A stretch of DNA of 64,000 nucleotides from Candidatus Zhuqueibacterota bacterium (GCA_014728115.1 WJME01000336.1:1-64000); one strand, 5' to 3'. Counted from the first letter of the stretch, positions 30,429 to 39,925 are shown. Numbers and translations are program-made. The notes: generated by a model not told the origin, from the letters alone.

Positions 30429-31472
30429 TCAAGGAACAGAAATTCTGACCGTTCCTTTGGGATTGGCGCCGCAGGTTTCACGGACGATGAGTTGCGTTGG
30501 CAAAAAGATTTGCCGGGTCGAGATCGACTGATTGCGATTTTGAATGCGACGCCATAAAAGATCCATAGCTTTGGATCCGATTTCATGTGCAGGCTGTGCT
30601 ACCGTCGTCAAAGCAGTTTCCAGGTAGGCCGAGACTCTGGAATCATCGACGCCAATGACACCCATATCACGAGGAACCTGTACACCCGCTTCGTTCATGG
30701 CCCTGATGAATCCAATGGCCACAGAGTCGTTATAACAAAAAACACCGTCTGGTTTATCATCAGACGATTCAAGCATTGCCTGACCGGCGTGATAGCCGTG
30801 CTCAATACGCCAGCCGCCATTAAAGACCCATTCATCTTTTGGCGAGATTTGATGTTTTACGAGTGCGCGCCGATACCCCTGCAATCGCCGGTCACTGGCA
30901 AGGGCACTCTTGGGTCCCGTGATATAGGCAATACGTTGCTTTCCCAAACGAATAAAATGCTCGGTGGCAGCAAAGGCCCCTGTTTCATCATCTGCACGGA
31001 CCAGGTCGGCATCGACTCCCGATACTTCGGCCAAAAGGACAAAAGGATAGTTTTCCGTTGCCAGATCATAAATATGTCCCAGATCAGATCCTTTTTGCAA
31101 GGGAAAGATAATCAAGCCATCGACGCGGCGGCGTTTTAAAAGATTGATATTGGCAATTTCCCGTTCATGCTCCTTGTGGGTATTGCCCATGATCACGCTA
31201 TAGCCCCGCTCTGCGCATGCTTGTTCCACTCCGAGTGCAATCTGGCTATAGAGTGGATTCGAGATATCCTTGACCAAAAGGCCAATCATACCGGTTTGTT
31301 TACGAGCCAGTGCCCTGGCGACTTCGTTCGGTTTATAATTGTGTTCAGCGATGATGGCCAACACCTTGGCTTTGGTCTTTTCACCGACAGCCGGACTCTG
31401 ATTCAGCACGCCAGAGACGGTAGCGCGTGATACACCTGCCAATCGAGCAATGTCAGATATTGTCATGGCCAT
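30429..31472 (-). CDS. LacI-family transcriptional regulator
   Basis: TISDIARLAGVSRATVSGVLNQSPAVGEKTKAKV HTH plus periplasmic-binding-like effector domain. Confidence 0.95.
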   Translation of the reverse strand: MAMTISDIARLAGVSRATVSGVLNQSPAVGEKTKAKVLAIIAEHNYKPNEVARALARKQTGMIGLLVKDISNPLYSQIALGVEQACAERGYSVIMGNTHKEHEREIANINLLKRRRVDGLIIFPLQKGSDLGHIYDLATENYPFVLLAEVSGVDADLVRADDETGAFAATEHFIRLGKQRIAYITGPKSALASDRRLQGYRRALVKHQISPKDEWVFNGGWRIEHGYHAGQAMLESSDDKPDGVFCYNDSVAIGFIRAMNEAGVQVPRDMGVIGVDDSRVSAYLETALTTVAQPAHEIGSKAMDLLWRRIQNRNQSISTRQIFLPTQLIVRETCGANPKGTVRISVP

Positions 31473-31474
31473 AA

Positions 31475-31488
31475 TTGAACCGCTTTAA
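31475..31488. promoter_or_regulatory. candidate LacI-family operator upstream of the lacI-type gene
   Basis: TTGAACCGCTTTAA, imperfect palindrome with central CG, 2 bp from the start codon at 31472; resembles the site at 34376. Confidence 0.45.
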
Positions 31489-31500
31489 GTTTAACGAAAA

Positions 31501-31530
31501 CAGCACCCGCAACAAATCATGCGGGTGCTG
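31501..31530 (-). terminator. terminator/attenuator between the TRAP operon and the LacI gene
   Basis: CAGCACCCGC-N10-GCGGGTGCTG perfect 10-bp stem followed on the minus strand by TTTTCG. Confidence 0.7.
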
Positions 31531-31535
31531 TGAGA

Positions 31536-32834
31536 TTAATTAAAACCAAACATTTGTGGTATGAGCAAGGAAATCGCAGGTACAAACGTCGTGATCAACA
31601 AAACAACAATCATAGCAATGAAAAAGGGGATCAAATGCCGAATCACATTGGTAATCGTGGTATTGGCAATTCCACATCCTACAAACAGACAGGAACCCAC
31701 AGGCGGTGTACAAATACCGATACACAGATTCATGATCATGACAATCCCAAAGTGAATGGGATGCATGCCCAGATCCGTGACAATCGGCAGAAAGATCGGC
31801 GTAAAAATGAGCACCGCCGGTGTCATGTCCATGAACGTTCCCACAAAGAGCAACAGCATATTAATGATGAGCAGAATGATGATCCTGTTATCCGTCAATC
31901 CCAACAAGGCGGCACTGATATCCTGGGGAATATTTTCATAATTCAGTACCCAGGACATTGCTGTCGAGGTTCCGATCAACAGCATGACCACAGCAGTGGT
32001 GATACCGCACTGAAGCAGAATATCAGGAATCTCTTTTATAGGGACTTCGCGATAAATGACCACAGAGAGCAGCAACGCATAGACCACTGCGATGGCAGAA
32101 GCTTCGGTCGCTGTAAAGAATCCCGCCAAAATACCGCCCAGTACCAAAATAACGAGAAAGAGAGGCGGCAGGGCTGCAAAGAATTTTATGATGCCTTCTT
32201 TGAGGCCGAATTTCACTCCGCGACCATAATTGCGTTTGATGGAAATGATGCCACTGACAATCATCAATCCCAGCCCCATCAAAAAGCCCGGAAAAAAGCC
32301 GGCCAAAAAGATCGCCGCAATGGAAACCGCACCACCGGTCGCCAAAGAATATACGATCATCACATTGCTCGGCGGGATCAAGAGCCCGGTTGTAGCAGCG
32401 GTAATGCTCACAGACGCATTAAAATCGCGAGCATATCCCTCCTTGTTCATAAGAGGGATCATAAAACCACCCACGCTGGAGACAGCAGCAACTGCTGAAC
32501 CAGAGATGGCACCGAACAGCATACAGGTGATAATATTGACATAGGAAAGACCGCCGGGAAATCGACCCACCAAGACGTTGGCGAAATCGATGAGACGGCG
32601 GGCAATGCCTCCCCGCCCCATCAAAAGACCGGCGAGGATGAAAAAGGGTATTGCCAATAGAGCAAAGTCATCTATTCCTGTCGCAATTCTCTGGGCTACG
32701 ATCTGAAACGCAGGCATTCCCCCAATTGCAAACAGAGTGAATAATGTTGACAATCCAATGGCAAAAGATATAGGCACATTCATAACGAGCAAAAAGATAA
32801 AGCTCGTCAACAATACAATGAGAGGCAGGTCCAT
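31536..32834 (-). CDS. dctM: TRAP transporter large permease (DctM)
   Basis: VPISFAIGLSTLFTLFAIGG, IPFFILAGLLMGRGGIARRLIDFANVLVGRFPGGLSYVNI, GICTPPVGSCLFVGCGI. Confidence 0.95.
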   Translation of the reverse strand: MDLPLIVLLTSFIFLLVMNVPISFAIGLSTLFTLFAIGGMPAFQIVAQRIATGIDDFALLAIPFFILAGLLMGRGGIARRLIDFANVLVGRFPGGLSYVNIITCMLFGAISGSAVAAVSSVGGFMIPLMNKEGYARDFNASVSITAATTGLLIPPSNVMIVYSLATGGAVSIAAIFLAGFFPGFLMGLGLMIVSGIISIKRNYGRGVKFGLKEGIIKFFAALPPLFLVILVLGGILAGFFTATEASAIAVVYALLLSVVIYREVPIKEIPDILLQCGITTAVVMLLIGTSTAMSWVLNYENIPQDISAALLGLTDNRIIILLIINMLLLFVGTFMDMTPAVLIFTPIFLPIVTDLGMHPIHFGIVMIMNLCIGICTPPVGSCLFVGCGIANTTITNVIRHLIPFFIAMIVVLLITTFVPAISLLIPQMFGFN

Positions 32835-32848
32835 TCGAACACCTTTGT

Positions 32849-33370
32849 TTAATCTACTTGTACGATAGGCGCATCGGGTTTATCTTGTTTTTCTTTGAAT
32901 TTTCTCAAGGTTTCGACAAGAAACTCTATGCTATACATAGCGATGAAAAAGCCTGCAATAGGTATCGCGAGATAGATATAACCCATTTTTATTCCCAGTG
33001 CAGGAGTGGTTTGATTTTGCATAAATGTCAGACTTACCAGCCGAACTCCGCCAATAAATAAAACAAAAATGGAAAAGAATCCGGTACAGAGATAGACAAA
33101 CACTTCTGCGATCAAACGTTTTTGAGTCGACAGTTTGCCGACAAAATAGTCTATTCCCAAATGCGCACGTCTGTTCAATGCAACGGCAGAGCCCAACAAT
33201 CCCACCCAAATCACCAAAAAGGTCGCCAACTCTTCGGTCCAGGAACTGGGTTGCTTGAGAATAAAACGGGTAATCACCTGCCAGGTCACATCCAACACAA
33301 GGACGCCCATAGACACCCCTGTAAGCGTTTCAAGGCTCCTGTCAAGCCACAATTTGATTTTTGAGAACAT
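32849..33370 (-). CDS. dctQ: TRAP transporter small permease (DctQ)
   Basis: FILKQPSSWTEELATFLVIWVGLLGSAVALNRRAHLGIDYFV. Confidence 0.92.
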   Translation of the reverse strand: MFSKIKLWLDRSLETLTGVSMGVLVLDVTWQVITRFILKQPSSWTEELATFLVIWVGLLGSAVALNRRAHLGIDYFVGKLSTQKRLIAEVFVYLCTGFFSIFVLFIGGVRLVSLTFMQNQTTPALGIKMGYIYLAIPIAGFFIAMYSIEFLVETLRKFKEKQDKPDAPIVQVD

Positions 33371-33372
33371 TC

Positions 33373-34359
33373 TTATTCTACCTCTTGAATCTTTTTGGCC
33401 AGTTCACCGATTTCAGTACCATCATACTCTTGCCACAGCTCCTGTACCTGTGCCTGAAAAGGAGCTTTGTCAGGCGTATAGACCGTCAGTCCGGCGGCTT
33501 TCATTTCTTCCATACTTTGAGCGACAAATTCTTCCCAGAGCTGGATTTGATAAGGTACGGATTCTTTGGCAGATTCCATGAGAATTTGCTGATGTTCCGG
33601 ACTTAATTTATTCCAGGCGATGGTGCTGATGAGAACAATATCCGGTACCATGGTATGTTCATCAAGACTATAATGCTTGCACACTTCATAATGACGGGCC
33701 GTATAAAGACTGGGAGGATTGTTTTCGGCACCATCGACAACACCTTGCTGCAAAGACGTATAAAGCTCACCCCATGAAATGGGTGTAGGTGATCCCCCCA
33801 TTGCCTTGATCATCCTGATCGCCATGGGACTTTGCTGGGTGCGGATCTTGAGGCCTTCCAAATCTGCGGGCTCTAGAATGGGTTTATCAACGGTATAAAA
33901 ACTACGGGCACCTGCATCATAATAAACCAGTCCCTTTAATCCCTTTTGAGCGCCTTCATCCAAAAGCTGTTGACCGATAGACCCATTCAAAACTTTCCAC
34001 TTGTGATCGGCATCCCGGAACAAGTACGGAAGGGCAAAAACCTGCATGGAAGGAACAAAGGTCTCGAGTGCAGAGCTCGACACTTTGGTCATGGCAACAC
34101 TGCCGATTTGTAACTGTTCGATCAATTCTCGTTCATTCCCCAATTGCTCACTCGGATAGATATCGATTTTAATCTTGCCAGCCGATTTTTCGGCCGCTTT
34201 TTCAGCCATATAAACCATCCCCTTGTGAACGGGGTGTGTGGTATCCAGACCATGACCCATTTTTAAATTTACCACACCGTCACCACCTCCGCATCCTGTA
34301 AGAATAAAAGCAACGGATGCAAAAAGCAGGATACCTCTCATTGCGAGCTTGGATTTCAT
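33373..34359 (-). CDS. dctP: TRAP transporter substrate-binding protein (DctP), lipoprotein
   Basis: VAFILTGCGGGDGVVNLKMGHGLDTTHPVHKGMVYMAEKAAEKSAGKIKIDIYPSEQLGNERELIEQLQIG. The ORF track opens at a TTG (34371); GGAGGAGCAAATGAAATCC supports ATG at 34359. Confidence 0.95.
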   Translation of the reverse strand: MKSKLAMRGILLFASVAFILTGCGGGDGVVNLKMGHGLDTTHPVHKGMVYMAEKAAEKSAGKIKIDIYPSEQLGNERELIEQLQIGSVAMTKVSSSALETFVPSMQVFALPYLFRDADHKWKVLNGSIGQQLLDEGAQKGLKGLVYYDAGARSFYTVDKPILEPADLEGLKIRTQQSPMAIRMIKAMGGSPTPISWGELYTSLQQGVVDGAENNPPSLYTARHYEVCKHYSLDEHTMVPDIVLISTIAWNKLSPEHQQILMESAKESVPYQIQLWEEFVAQSMEEMKAAGLTVYTPDKAPFQAQVQELWQEYDGTEIGELAKKIQEVE

Positions 34360-34375
34360 TTGCTCCTCCAATCGA

Positions 34376-34391
34376 TTTAAACCGGTTCAAA
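34376..34391. promoter_or_regulatory. candidate LacI-family operator upstream of the TRAP operon
   Basis: TTTAAACCGGTTCAAA, near-perfect palindrome with central CCGG, just upstream of the dctP start. Confidence 0.6.
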
Positions 34392-34604
34392 AGTTTTATC
34401 AATATAAACAATCTGCAAAAGATTGTCAACGGAAATCAGGGTTTATATTCAATAGGTTTATAAACATGGCCACTGCTGTCACAAATGAACAATGGCGACC
34501 TCTGCGTTGATCTTTGTCTGTCTGAACAAGCGTGAAATATAACACATTTGAAAGAGTCGGAAATGTAACAGAGTTCAAAGCAGGGCTGTCCCCTCAGGAT
34601 GATA

Positions 34605-34639
34605 TAAAAAAATGGCTGGCTCTCGGTGAACCAGCCATT
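34605..34639 (-). terminator. Rho-independent terminator of the ferredoxin gene
   Basis: AATGGCTGG...CCAGCCATT stem followed on the minus strand by TTTTTTTATATC. Confidence 0.8.
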
Positions 34640-34658
34640 CTATATAAAAACCGGTTGG

Positions 34659-34859
34659 CTATTCTTCAATAAAGATGCATTCGGCAGGACAGGATTCTGC
34701 ACATTCGCGAGCCAATTCTTCCTGATCTTCCGGGACAACGTCGACGATTACTTTTGCCACATCATCACCCATTTCAAAAATCTCGGGAGCCGTGTCAGTA
34801 CAGAGCTCACATGCTGTGCAAAGATCCTCATCAATTTTAACCTTCATTTTATCCTCCAA
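34659..34859 (-). CDS. ferredoxin (CX2CX2CX~C, probable single 4Fe-4S)
   Basis: MKVKIDEDLCTACELCTDTAPEIFEMGDDVAKVIVD...ARECAESCPAECIFIEE. Confidence 0.9.
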   Translation of the reverse strand: MEDKMKVKIDEDLCTACELCTDTAPEIFEMGDDVAKVIVDVVPEDQEELARECAESCPAECIFIEE

Positions 34860-35041
34860 TATGGTTTTTAATTAAGGTGGTTTCCTGAAATCGGGTTAAT
34901 TTACAAACAAGTTTACTACAATTCAAGTATTTTATATTTATTCAGCAAGTTTATGAAATTTCGATTGAATGTCTCCTAAAAAATTGTATTTTAATGACAA
35001 CCATAAAGACAAGCCGCACTATCAATTCCGGGAGTCTTGCT

Positions 35042-36289
35042 ATGATGAACTATGTCTGGCTCTTTCTCGTGGCCATTGCCATCCTTGTTGCGTTCATCAC
35101 CGGCAATGTCAAAGAGATCACAGACGCCGCATTCGAATATGCAGAAACATCCGTAAATATCGCATTCAGCCTGATCGGTATCATGGCTCTCTGGCTGGGT
35201 ATCATGAAAATCGCAGAAGAAGCCGGGCTCATCAGACTATTAGCCAGGGCGATCCGGCCCGTTAGCCGGTTTCTCTTTCCTCAAATCCCTTCTGACCACC
35301 CCGCAATCGGGGCTATTGTCATGAATCTGTCTGCCAACTGGCTGGGACTGGGCAATGCCGCCACGCCCATGGGTATTAAAGCCATGGAACACTTGCAGGA
35401 ACTCAATGAAGACAAGGAAACCGCCTCAAATGCCATGATCATGTTTCTCGCGCTCAATACCGCCAGTATTACCCTCATTCCTATGACGGTGATCGGTATC
35501 CGGGCCGGACTGGGATCTCAAAATCCGGCGGCAATCATCGGCACTACGATTTTCGCATCGACAATGGCCACAATCACAGCCATCACGATGGTCAAGCTCT
35601 TTTCAGCCATTGAAACAACAACAGAAGGGTTTGGTTCCTTTGTCAGTGAAAACCTCAAAGGCATCCTCGTCTTTTTGGCGCTGGTCGCGTTTATCCTCAC
35701 CTTTTGGTTGTCCGGTCTTGCCTCGATTGTCACATCGATCCTGCCGGAAAACCTGTTCAATGTCGTGATCAGTACCCTGTCTAAATATGCCATTCCAGTG
35801 GTGCTCCTGATCATCCCGGTTATCGGCCTCATCAAAAAAGTCAAGGTCTATGAAACATTTGTAGAAGGAGCCAAAGAAGGATTCCAGGTGGCTATTCGCA
35901 TTATCCCTTATCTGGTGGCCATCCTCGTCGCAATCGGGATGCTGCGTGCCTCTGGCGCTATGGAAGCGTTTGTGACCCTGTTGACACCCCTGACCAAGCT
36001 GATCGGCATGCCCGCCGAAATCCTGCCCGCCGCGATCATGCGTCCGCTCTCGGGCAGCGGGGCCCTCGGTGTGATTACTGAACTCATCAAAACGCACGGC
36101 CCGGACTCTTTTATCGGCCAGCTGGCTTCGACGATTTATGGCTCTACGGAAACAACTTTTTATGTCATCGCGGTCTATTTTGGCGCCGTCAATGTGAAAA
36201 AAATCCGGTATGCCATTCCAGCCGGACTCGTTGCAGATATCGCCGGTATCCTTGCCGCTGTTTTTATTTGCAGATTGATGTTCCTGTAA
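35042..36289 (+). CDS. nucleoside-recognition (Gate) domain protein, fused SpmA-SpmB-like
   Basis: MMNYVWLFLVAIAILVAFITGNVKEITDAAFEYAETSV (SpmA-like) and VEGAKEGFQVAIRIIPYLVAILVAIGMLRASGAM...PSGSGALGV-type C-half (SpmB-like); ORF opens at 34994. Confidence 0.85.
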   Translation: MMNYVWLFLVAIAILVAFITGNVKEITDAAFEYAETSVNIAFSLIGIMALWLGIMKIAEEAGLIRLLARAIRPVSRFLFPQIPSDHPAIGAIVMNLSANWLGLGNAATPMGIKAMEHLQELNEDKETASNAMIMFLALNTASITLIPMTVIGIRAGLGSQNPAAIIGTTIFASTMATITAITMVKLFSAIETTTEGFGSFVSENLKGILVFLALVAFILTFWLSGLASIVTSILPENLFNVVISTLSKYAIPVVLLIIPVIGLIKKVKVYETFVEGAKEGFQVAIRIIPYLVAILVAIGMLRASGAMEAFVTLLTPLTKLIGMPAEILPAAIMRPLSGSGALGVITELIKTHGPDSFIGQLASTIYGSTETTFYVIAVYFGAVNVKKIRYAIPAGLVADIAGILAAVFICRLMFL

Positions 36290-36583
36290 TATACAGCCTG
36301 AATTCTCATAAAAACACGGAAGGAAGGATTGCCCTGATCTTTGACTGCCTTGATTTTGGCGGCTGGCCCCCCCCGGGGATGCAGACCTGTTATGCTGATC
36401 CTTGACTATCCTGAAAAAAGAGTGGTGTATACCTGTCTGGACAAAACAGCTCAAACTGATACTACAAAGTCACAGAACCCATAAGAAATTGACGCAAATG
36501 TCGAAAAATAAAATGGCATATAAATTGCAATGAGTTCAGAAAAATCAAAAAATACTCACCACCCCCCCCCCATACCCATACAG

Positions 36584-36613
36584 GGTCTGATCAGCATAGA
36601 TGTTGATCAGACC
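36584..36613 (-). terminator. hairpin downstream of the EEP-GDPD gene (possible terminator)
   Basis: GGTCTGATCA-N10-TGATCAGACC perfect 10-bp stem; no strong T tract. Confidence 0.45.
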
Positions 36614-36618
36614 TGTTT

Positions 36619-38292
36619 CTATGGATCAGCGGTTTCGGATAACGCTCCATGAAAGGCATGGGGAGCATCGGTGACAAACCATCGAATCCCCAAAGATTTC
36701 AATTTTGCAAGCGATACCGGAGTAAAAACAAAAGGCCGCACCTGAAGAACCAGCCCTCGCTCTGCCAATACAGTAAAAGCGTACTTTAACCACTCGGACT
36801 CGATATCATAGACGACCACTCCCTGTTCCTCATGGCCATGGAGATGGACCTGCAATTGATCGATTCCGGCAAAAGCCTGTTCATTCAGGGTTTCAAACTG
36901 TTTCTTGATTTCACTTTCCGTTCCCGAAAGCCATGTCATGGTGCGGCTCAATAAAAATTTTGCTTTGAGACGACGCAACTCGTCGGGTTCACCATGTACG
37001 AATATCAGACGGGATTCGACACCCGTCTCTGCAATCATGCTCTCGAGCATCCCTGAATCGACGTCTCCTTTCAAATCGATATAAAGCTGCCTGCCGGGAT
37101 CTTTGACCATCATCTGCAGCACTTGCTCCAGCCTGGGTATTTTTTCTTCCTTGAAAGATGCGTCAAAATGAGATCCCACATCGATATTCTTGATTTGATT
37201 CCAGGTCAATTGCGAGACCGGTTTTGTTTTCCATGCAAATGAATCAGGTGCCGTCATTTCCAGTGTTTCATCATGCAAAGCCACCAAAACACCATCCGCT
37301 GTGTGTCGAACATCGATCTCAGGAATCGCCCCCGGGATAGCCCAGGCATGTTTCAATGCGGCCAGTGTGTTTTCAGGAGCTTCATCCACAGCCCCACGAT
37401 GCGCCTGAAAATAAAAAAGCGGGTCCGGCTCTTTTACATAGTCATAATGAGCGATAACCGGAAAGTGATCGCTGGGATAAAGCCTGTCATAGTCACGATT
37501 ATCGATAATCGCTTTTTGTGCCTTGATAGGTCCCCTCGCCAAAATCCAGTCGATACGACGACCCCCATCATGGGGTCCGTATCGAAAACCGTTAAAAGTA
37601 TCGAGACCTTCCCCCACCCGCTCACTAGCCTTGAGCCATGAATCCTCAAAGGCTGCGGCTTTGGTCAGGATATCATAAGCAGGATGTTGCCCTGCCTGAG
37701 CATTGAAATCGCCGACCAGGATGACAGGTGTCCCGGATTCAATATCGCGTGTCTTTTTCTCTATCAGGAAGGCACTGTTGACGCGTGCCAACTCTACACG
37801 ATGATCGAAATGGGTATTGATAAAGACAAATTCCCTTGAAACCTGTTTGTCCCTGAACTTTACCCAGGTAACCATTCGCCGGTTGGTATTGCCCCAGCTT
37901 GCCGATGCCATGGTCAAGGGGGTATCGGAAAGCCAAAAGTGATCGAATTCCAGAGGCTGTAACCGTTGCGTATCATAATAGACGGCCATGAATTCATTGC
38001 GACTGCCGCCATCCCGCCCCAGCCCGATCCACTCATAGCCAGGCAATGCTTCATCCAAATCCTTGACCTGATTGTAAAATGCTTCCTGAACACCAAAGAC
38101 ATGAGGGGCATGATCCTCGATCACCTCTTTGATTTTTGGCAAGCGGCTCTGCCAGTCATTGGGAGGTTCCTGATACCGGTTCTTGATATTAAAGGTCATG
38201 ACGATCAGCGTCGAATCCGCGGCATGCAGAGGTTGATGAATCGGATTGGCCATAAAAAAATAAACGAGTGACAGACAAATAAATGGCTTCAT
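36619..38292 (-). CDS. endonuclease/exonuclease/phosphatase (EEP) domain fused to glycerophosphodiester phosphodiesterase (GDPD) domain, secreted
   Basis: MTFNIKNRYQEPPNDW, GVQEAFYNQ, VGDFNAQAG, SDHFPV (EEP), then FQAHRGAVDEAPENTLAALKHAW...EIDVRHTADGVLVALHDETLEMT (GDPD). Confidence 0.9.
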   Translation of the reverse strand: MKPFICLSLVYFFMANPIHQPLHAADSTLIVMTFNIKNRYQEPPNDWQSRLPKIKEVIEDHAPHVFGVQEAFYNQVKDLDEALPGYEWIGLGRDGGSRNEFMAVYYDTQRLQPLEFDHFWLSDTPLTMASASWGNTNRRMVTWVKFRDKQVSREFVFINTHFDHRVELARVNSAFLIEKKTRDIESGTPVILVGDFNAQAGQHPAYDILTKAAAFEDSWLKASERVGEGLDTFNGFRYGPHDGGRRIDWILARGPIKAQKAIIDNRDYDRLYPSDHFPVIAHYDYVKEPDPLFYFQAHRGAVDEAPENTLAALKHAWAIPGAIPEIDVRHTADGVLVALHDETLEMTAPDSFAWKTKPVSQLTWNQIKNIDVGSHFDASFKEEKIPRLEQVLQMMVKDPGRQLYIDLKGDVDSGMLESMIAETGVESRLIFVHGEPDELRRLKAKFLLSRTMTWLSGTESEIKKQFETLNEQAFAGIDQLQVHLHGHEEQGVVVYDIESEWLKYAFTVLAERGLVLQVRPFVFTPVSLAKLKSLGIRWFVTDAPHAFHGALSETADP

Positions 38293-38563
38293 TGTTTCTT
38301 TCCGGTCTATGCGTTAAACAGAATCAGCAGGATTCATCAGGACACACAGAGAATAAACTTGAGAAAAAACAGTAAGATATTGCACCATCATTTTTTACAA
38401 CCAAACATTTCTCAATGGAAAAACTCTATGTTTTTACCGCTTTGGAGAAAAACTGTGAATCTCTGTGATTTCTGCGGTTCTCTTTTACGGGGTTAAAAAT
38501 CCATCTTGAACGATAATAGTACTAATGAGAAACAAAATGCCAGGCGATCACCTGGCATTTGAC

Positions 38564-39925
38564 TCAAACTGTAACGATTCCCAGAGGCGGGTTGGTTTCC
38601 CACTTGCCCCGGGTAAAATCCGGAAAATCCACAGGCCGGCTCTTGTTTGCCACGGATTCCTCACTCAGGGGCCCGACCACACTCCAGGCCGCCGCATCAT
38701 AGACATCCATATCCATGGGTTTGCCTTCGCGCAGGCACTGGATCAGTCGATAGTCTTCGATATAGTCCATGCCGCCATGACCGCGTCCTGCACCCCGTTC
38801 GGCAATGGCGGTCCAGAGCGGATGATCGTATTGTTCATAGTAATCTTCCATGGGTTCCCACTCGTGAGCCGGACTCTTGCCTTCGATATGTAACCGGTTG
38901 GGCCACCCCTGTGCCAGGCCTTTGGTGCCCTGCACCATATTGATGCGAGAGTAGGGACGGGGCAGGTTGCAATCATGAATCAGAATAATGGTTTTGCCCA
39001 GTTTGGTTTTGATCAATGAGGTATTGACATCACCCAGTTTAAACGTCTCCTGATTATAGGGATGATTGGACGGATAGTTTTCTTTGGCATAGAGCTGCAA
39101 GCCACGCGACGGACTGCTCATGGAGACCAGGAAATCAAAGGCATCACCACGATTGATGTTCATGGTCTGGGCAACCGGACCCAGTCCGTGCGTCGGGTAG
39201 AGATTGCCGTTGCGATCCCAGGAGTGGTTTCTGCGCCATAATCCCTCGCCTTTTTCACTGAATTTGATGGCTCGCAAATCGTGCAAATAACCGGCTTCGG
39301 CGTGCAGGATCTCGCCAAACAGGCCCTGGCGTACCATATTCAAAACCATGAGTTCCGGACGATTGTAGCAACAGTTCTCCATCATGACACAATGCTTTTG
39401 ATATTTTTCCGCTGTCTCTACCAACGCCCAGCAGCCGTCCACCGTATAAGCAGCTGGAACTTCGGTGGCAGCGTGCTTGCCGTTTTTCATGGCTGACACG
39501 CATACCGGTACGTGCCATCTCCAGGGGGTGGCGGTGTAGACCAGATCCAGTTCTTCGGTTTCACACATGCGTTCAAAATCATATTCGCCCCGAGAATAGC
39601 CTGTGGGCCTGGGTTGCCCGGCTTCCACAACCCATTTTTGAATACGTTCTACTTTTTCCGGAACGATATCGCACACGGCCTTGATCTGAGCCCCCGGAAT
39701 ATTCAAAAGATTGCGTACATGGTTCGACCCCATGCCACCGACGCCTACATAACCGATACGAACGGTCTCGATAGGATCCACTTTGAATTCAGTCAATGCC
39801 TCTCCTGTGCCACGCGGCGATCCACACCCGGCCATCTTTGAAGCAATAAACAATGAGCTCAGACCGGCTGTGCTGATTTTGATAAAATCTCGCCGCTGAA
39901 AATCCCGTTCCTGGTGATCATACAT
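38564..39925 (-). CDS. Gfo/Idh/MocA-family oxidoreductase with Tat-like leader (possibly GH109-like)
   Basis: QRRDFIKISTAGLSSLFIASKMAGCG leader; VRIGYVGVGGMGSNHVRNLLNIPGAQIKAVCDI; EVPAAYTVDGCWALVETAEK. Confidence 0.85.
   Translation of the reverse strand: MYDHQERDFQRRDFIKISTAGLSSLFIASKMAGCGSPRGTGEALTEFKVDPIETVRIGYVGVGGMGSNHVRNLLNIPGAQIKAVCDIVPEKVERIQKWVVEAGQPRPTGYSRGEYDFERMCETEELDLVYTATPWRWHVPVCVSAMKNGKHAATEVPAAYTVDGCWALVETAEKYQKHCVMMENCCYNRPELMVLNMVRQGLFGEILHAEAGYLHDLRAIKFSEKGEGLWRRNHSWDRNGNLYPTHGLGPVAQTMNINRGDAFDFLVSMSSPSRGLQLYAKENYPSNHPYNQETFKLGDVNTSLIKTKLGKTIILIHDCNLPRPYSRINMVQGTKGLAQGWPNRLHIEGKSPAHEWEPMEDYYEQYDHPLWTAIAERGAGRGHGGMDYIEDYRLIQCLREGKPMDMDVYDAAAWSVVGPLSEESVANKSRPVDFPDFTRGKWETNPPLGIVTV

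Noticed and set aside
31530-32498. 322-aa plus-strand ORF rich in Gln, Asn, Arg and His
   Set aside because: Exactly antisense to the DctM permease; composition is what the complement of a hydrophobic membrane protein gives.
35603-36454. 283-aa minus-strand ORF
   Set aside because: Antisense to the SpmAB-like membrane protein; no domain, biased composition.
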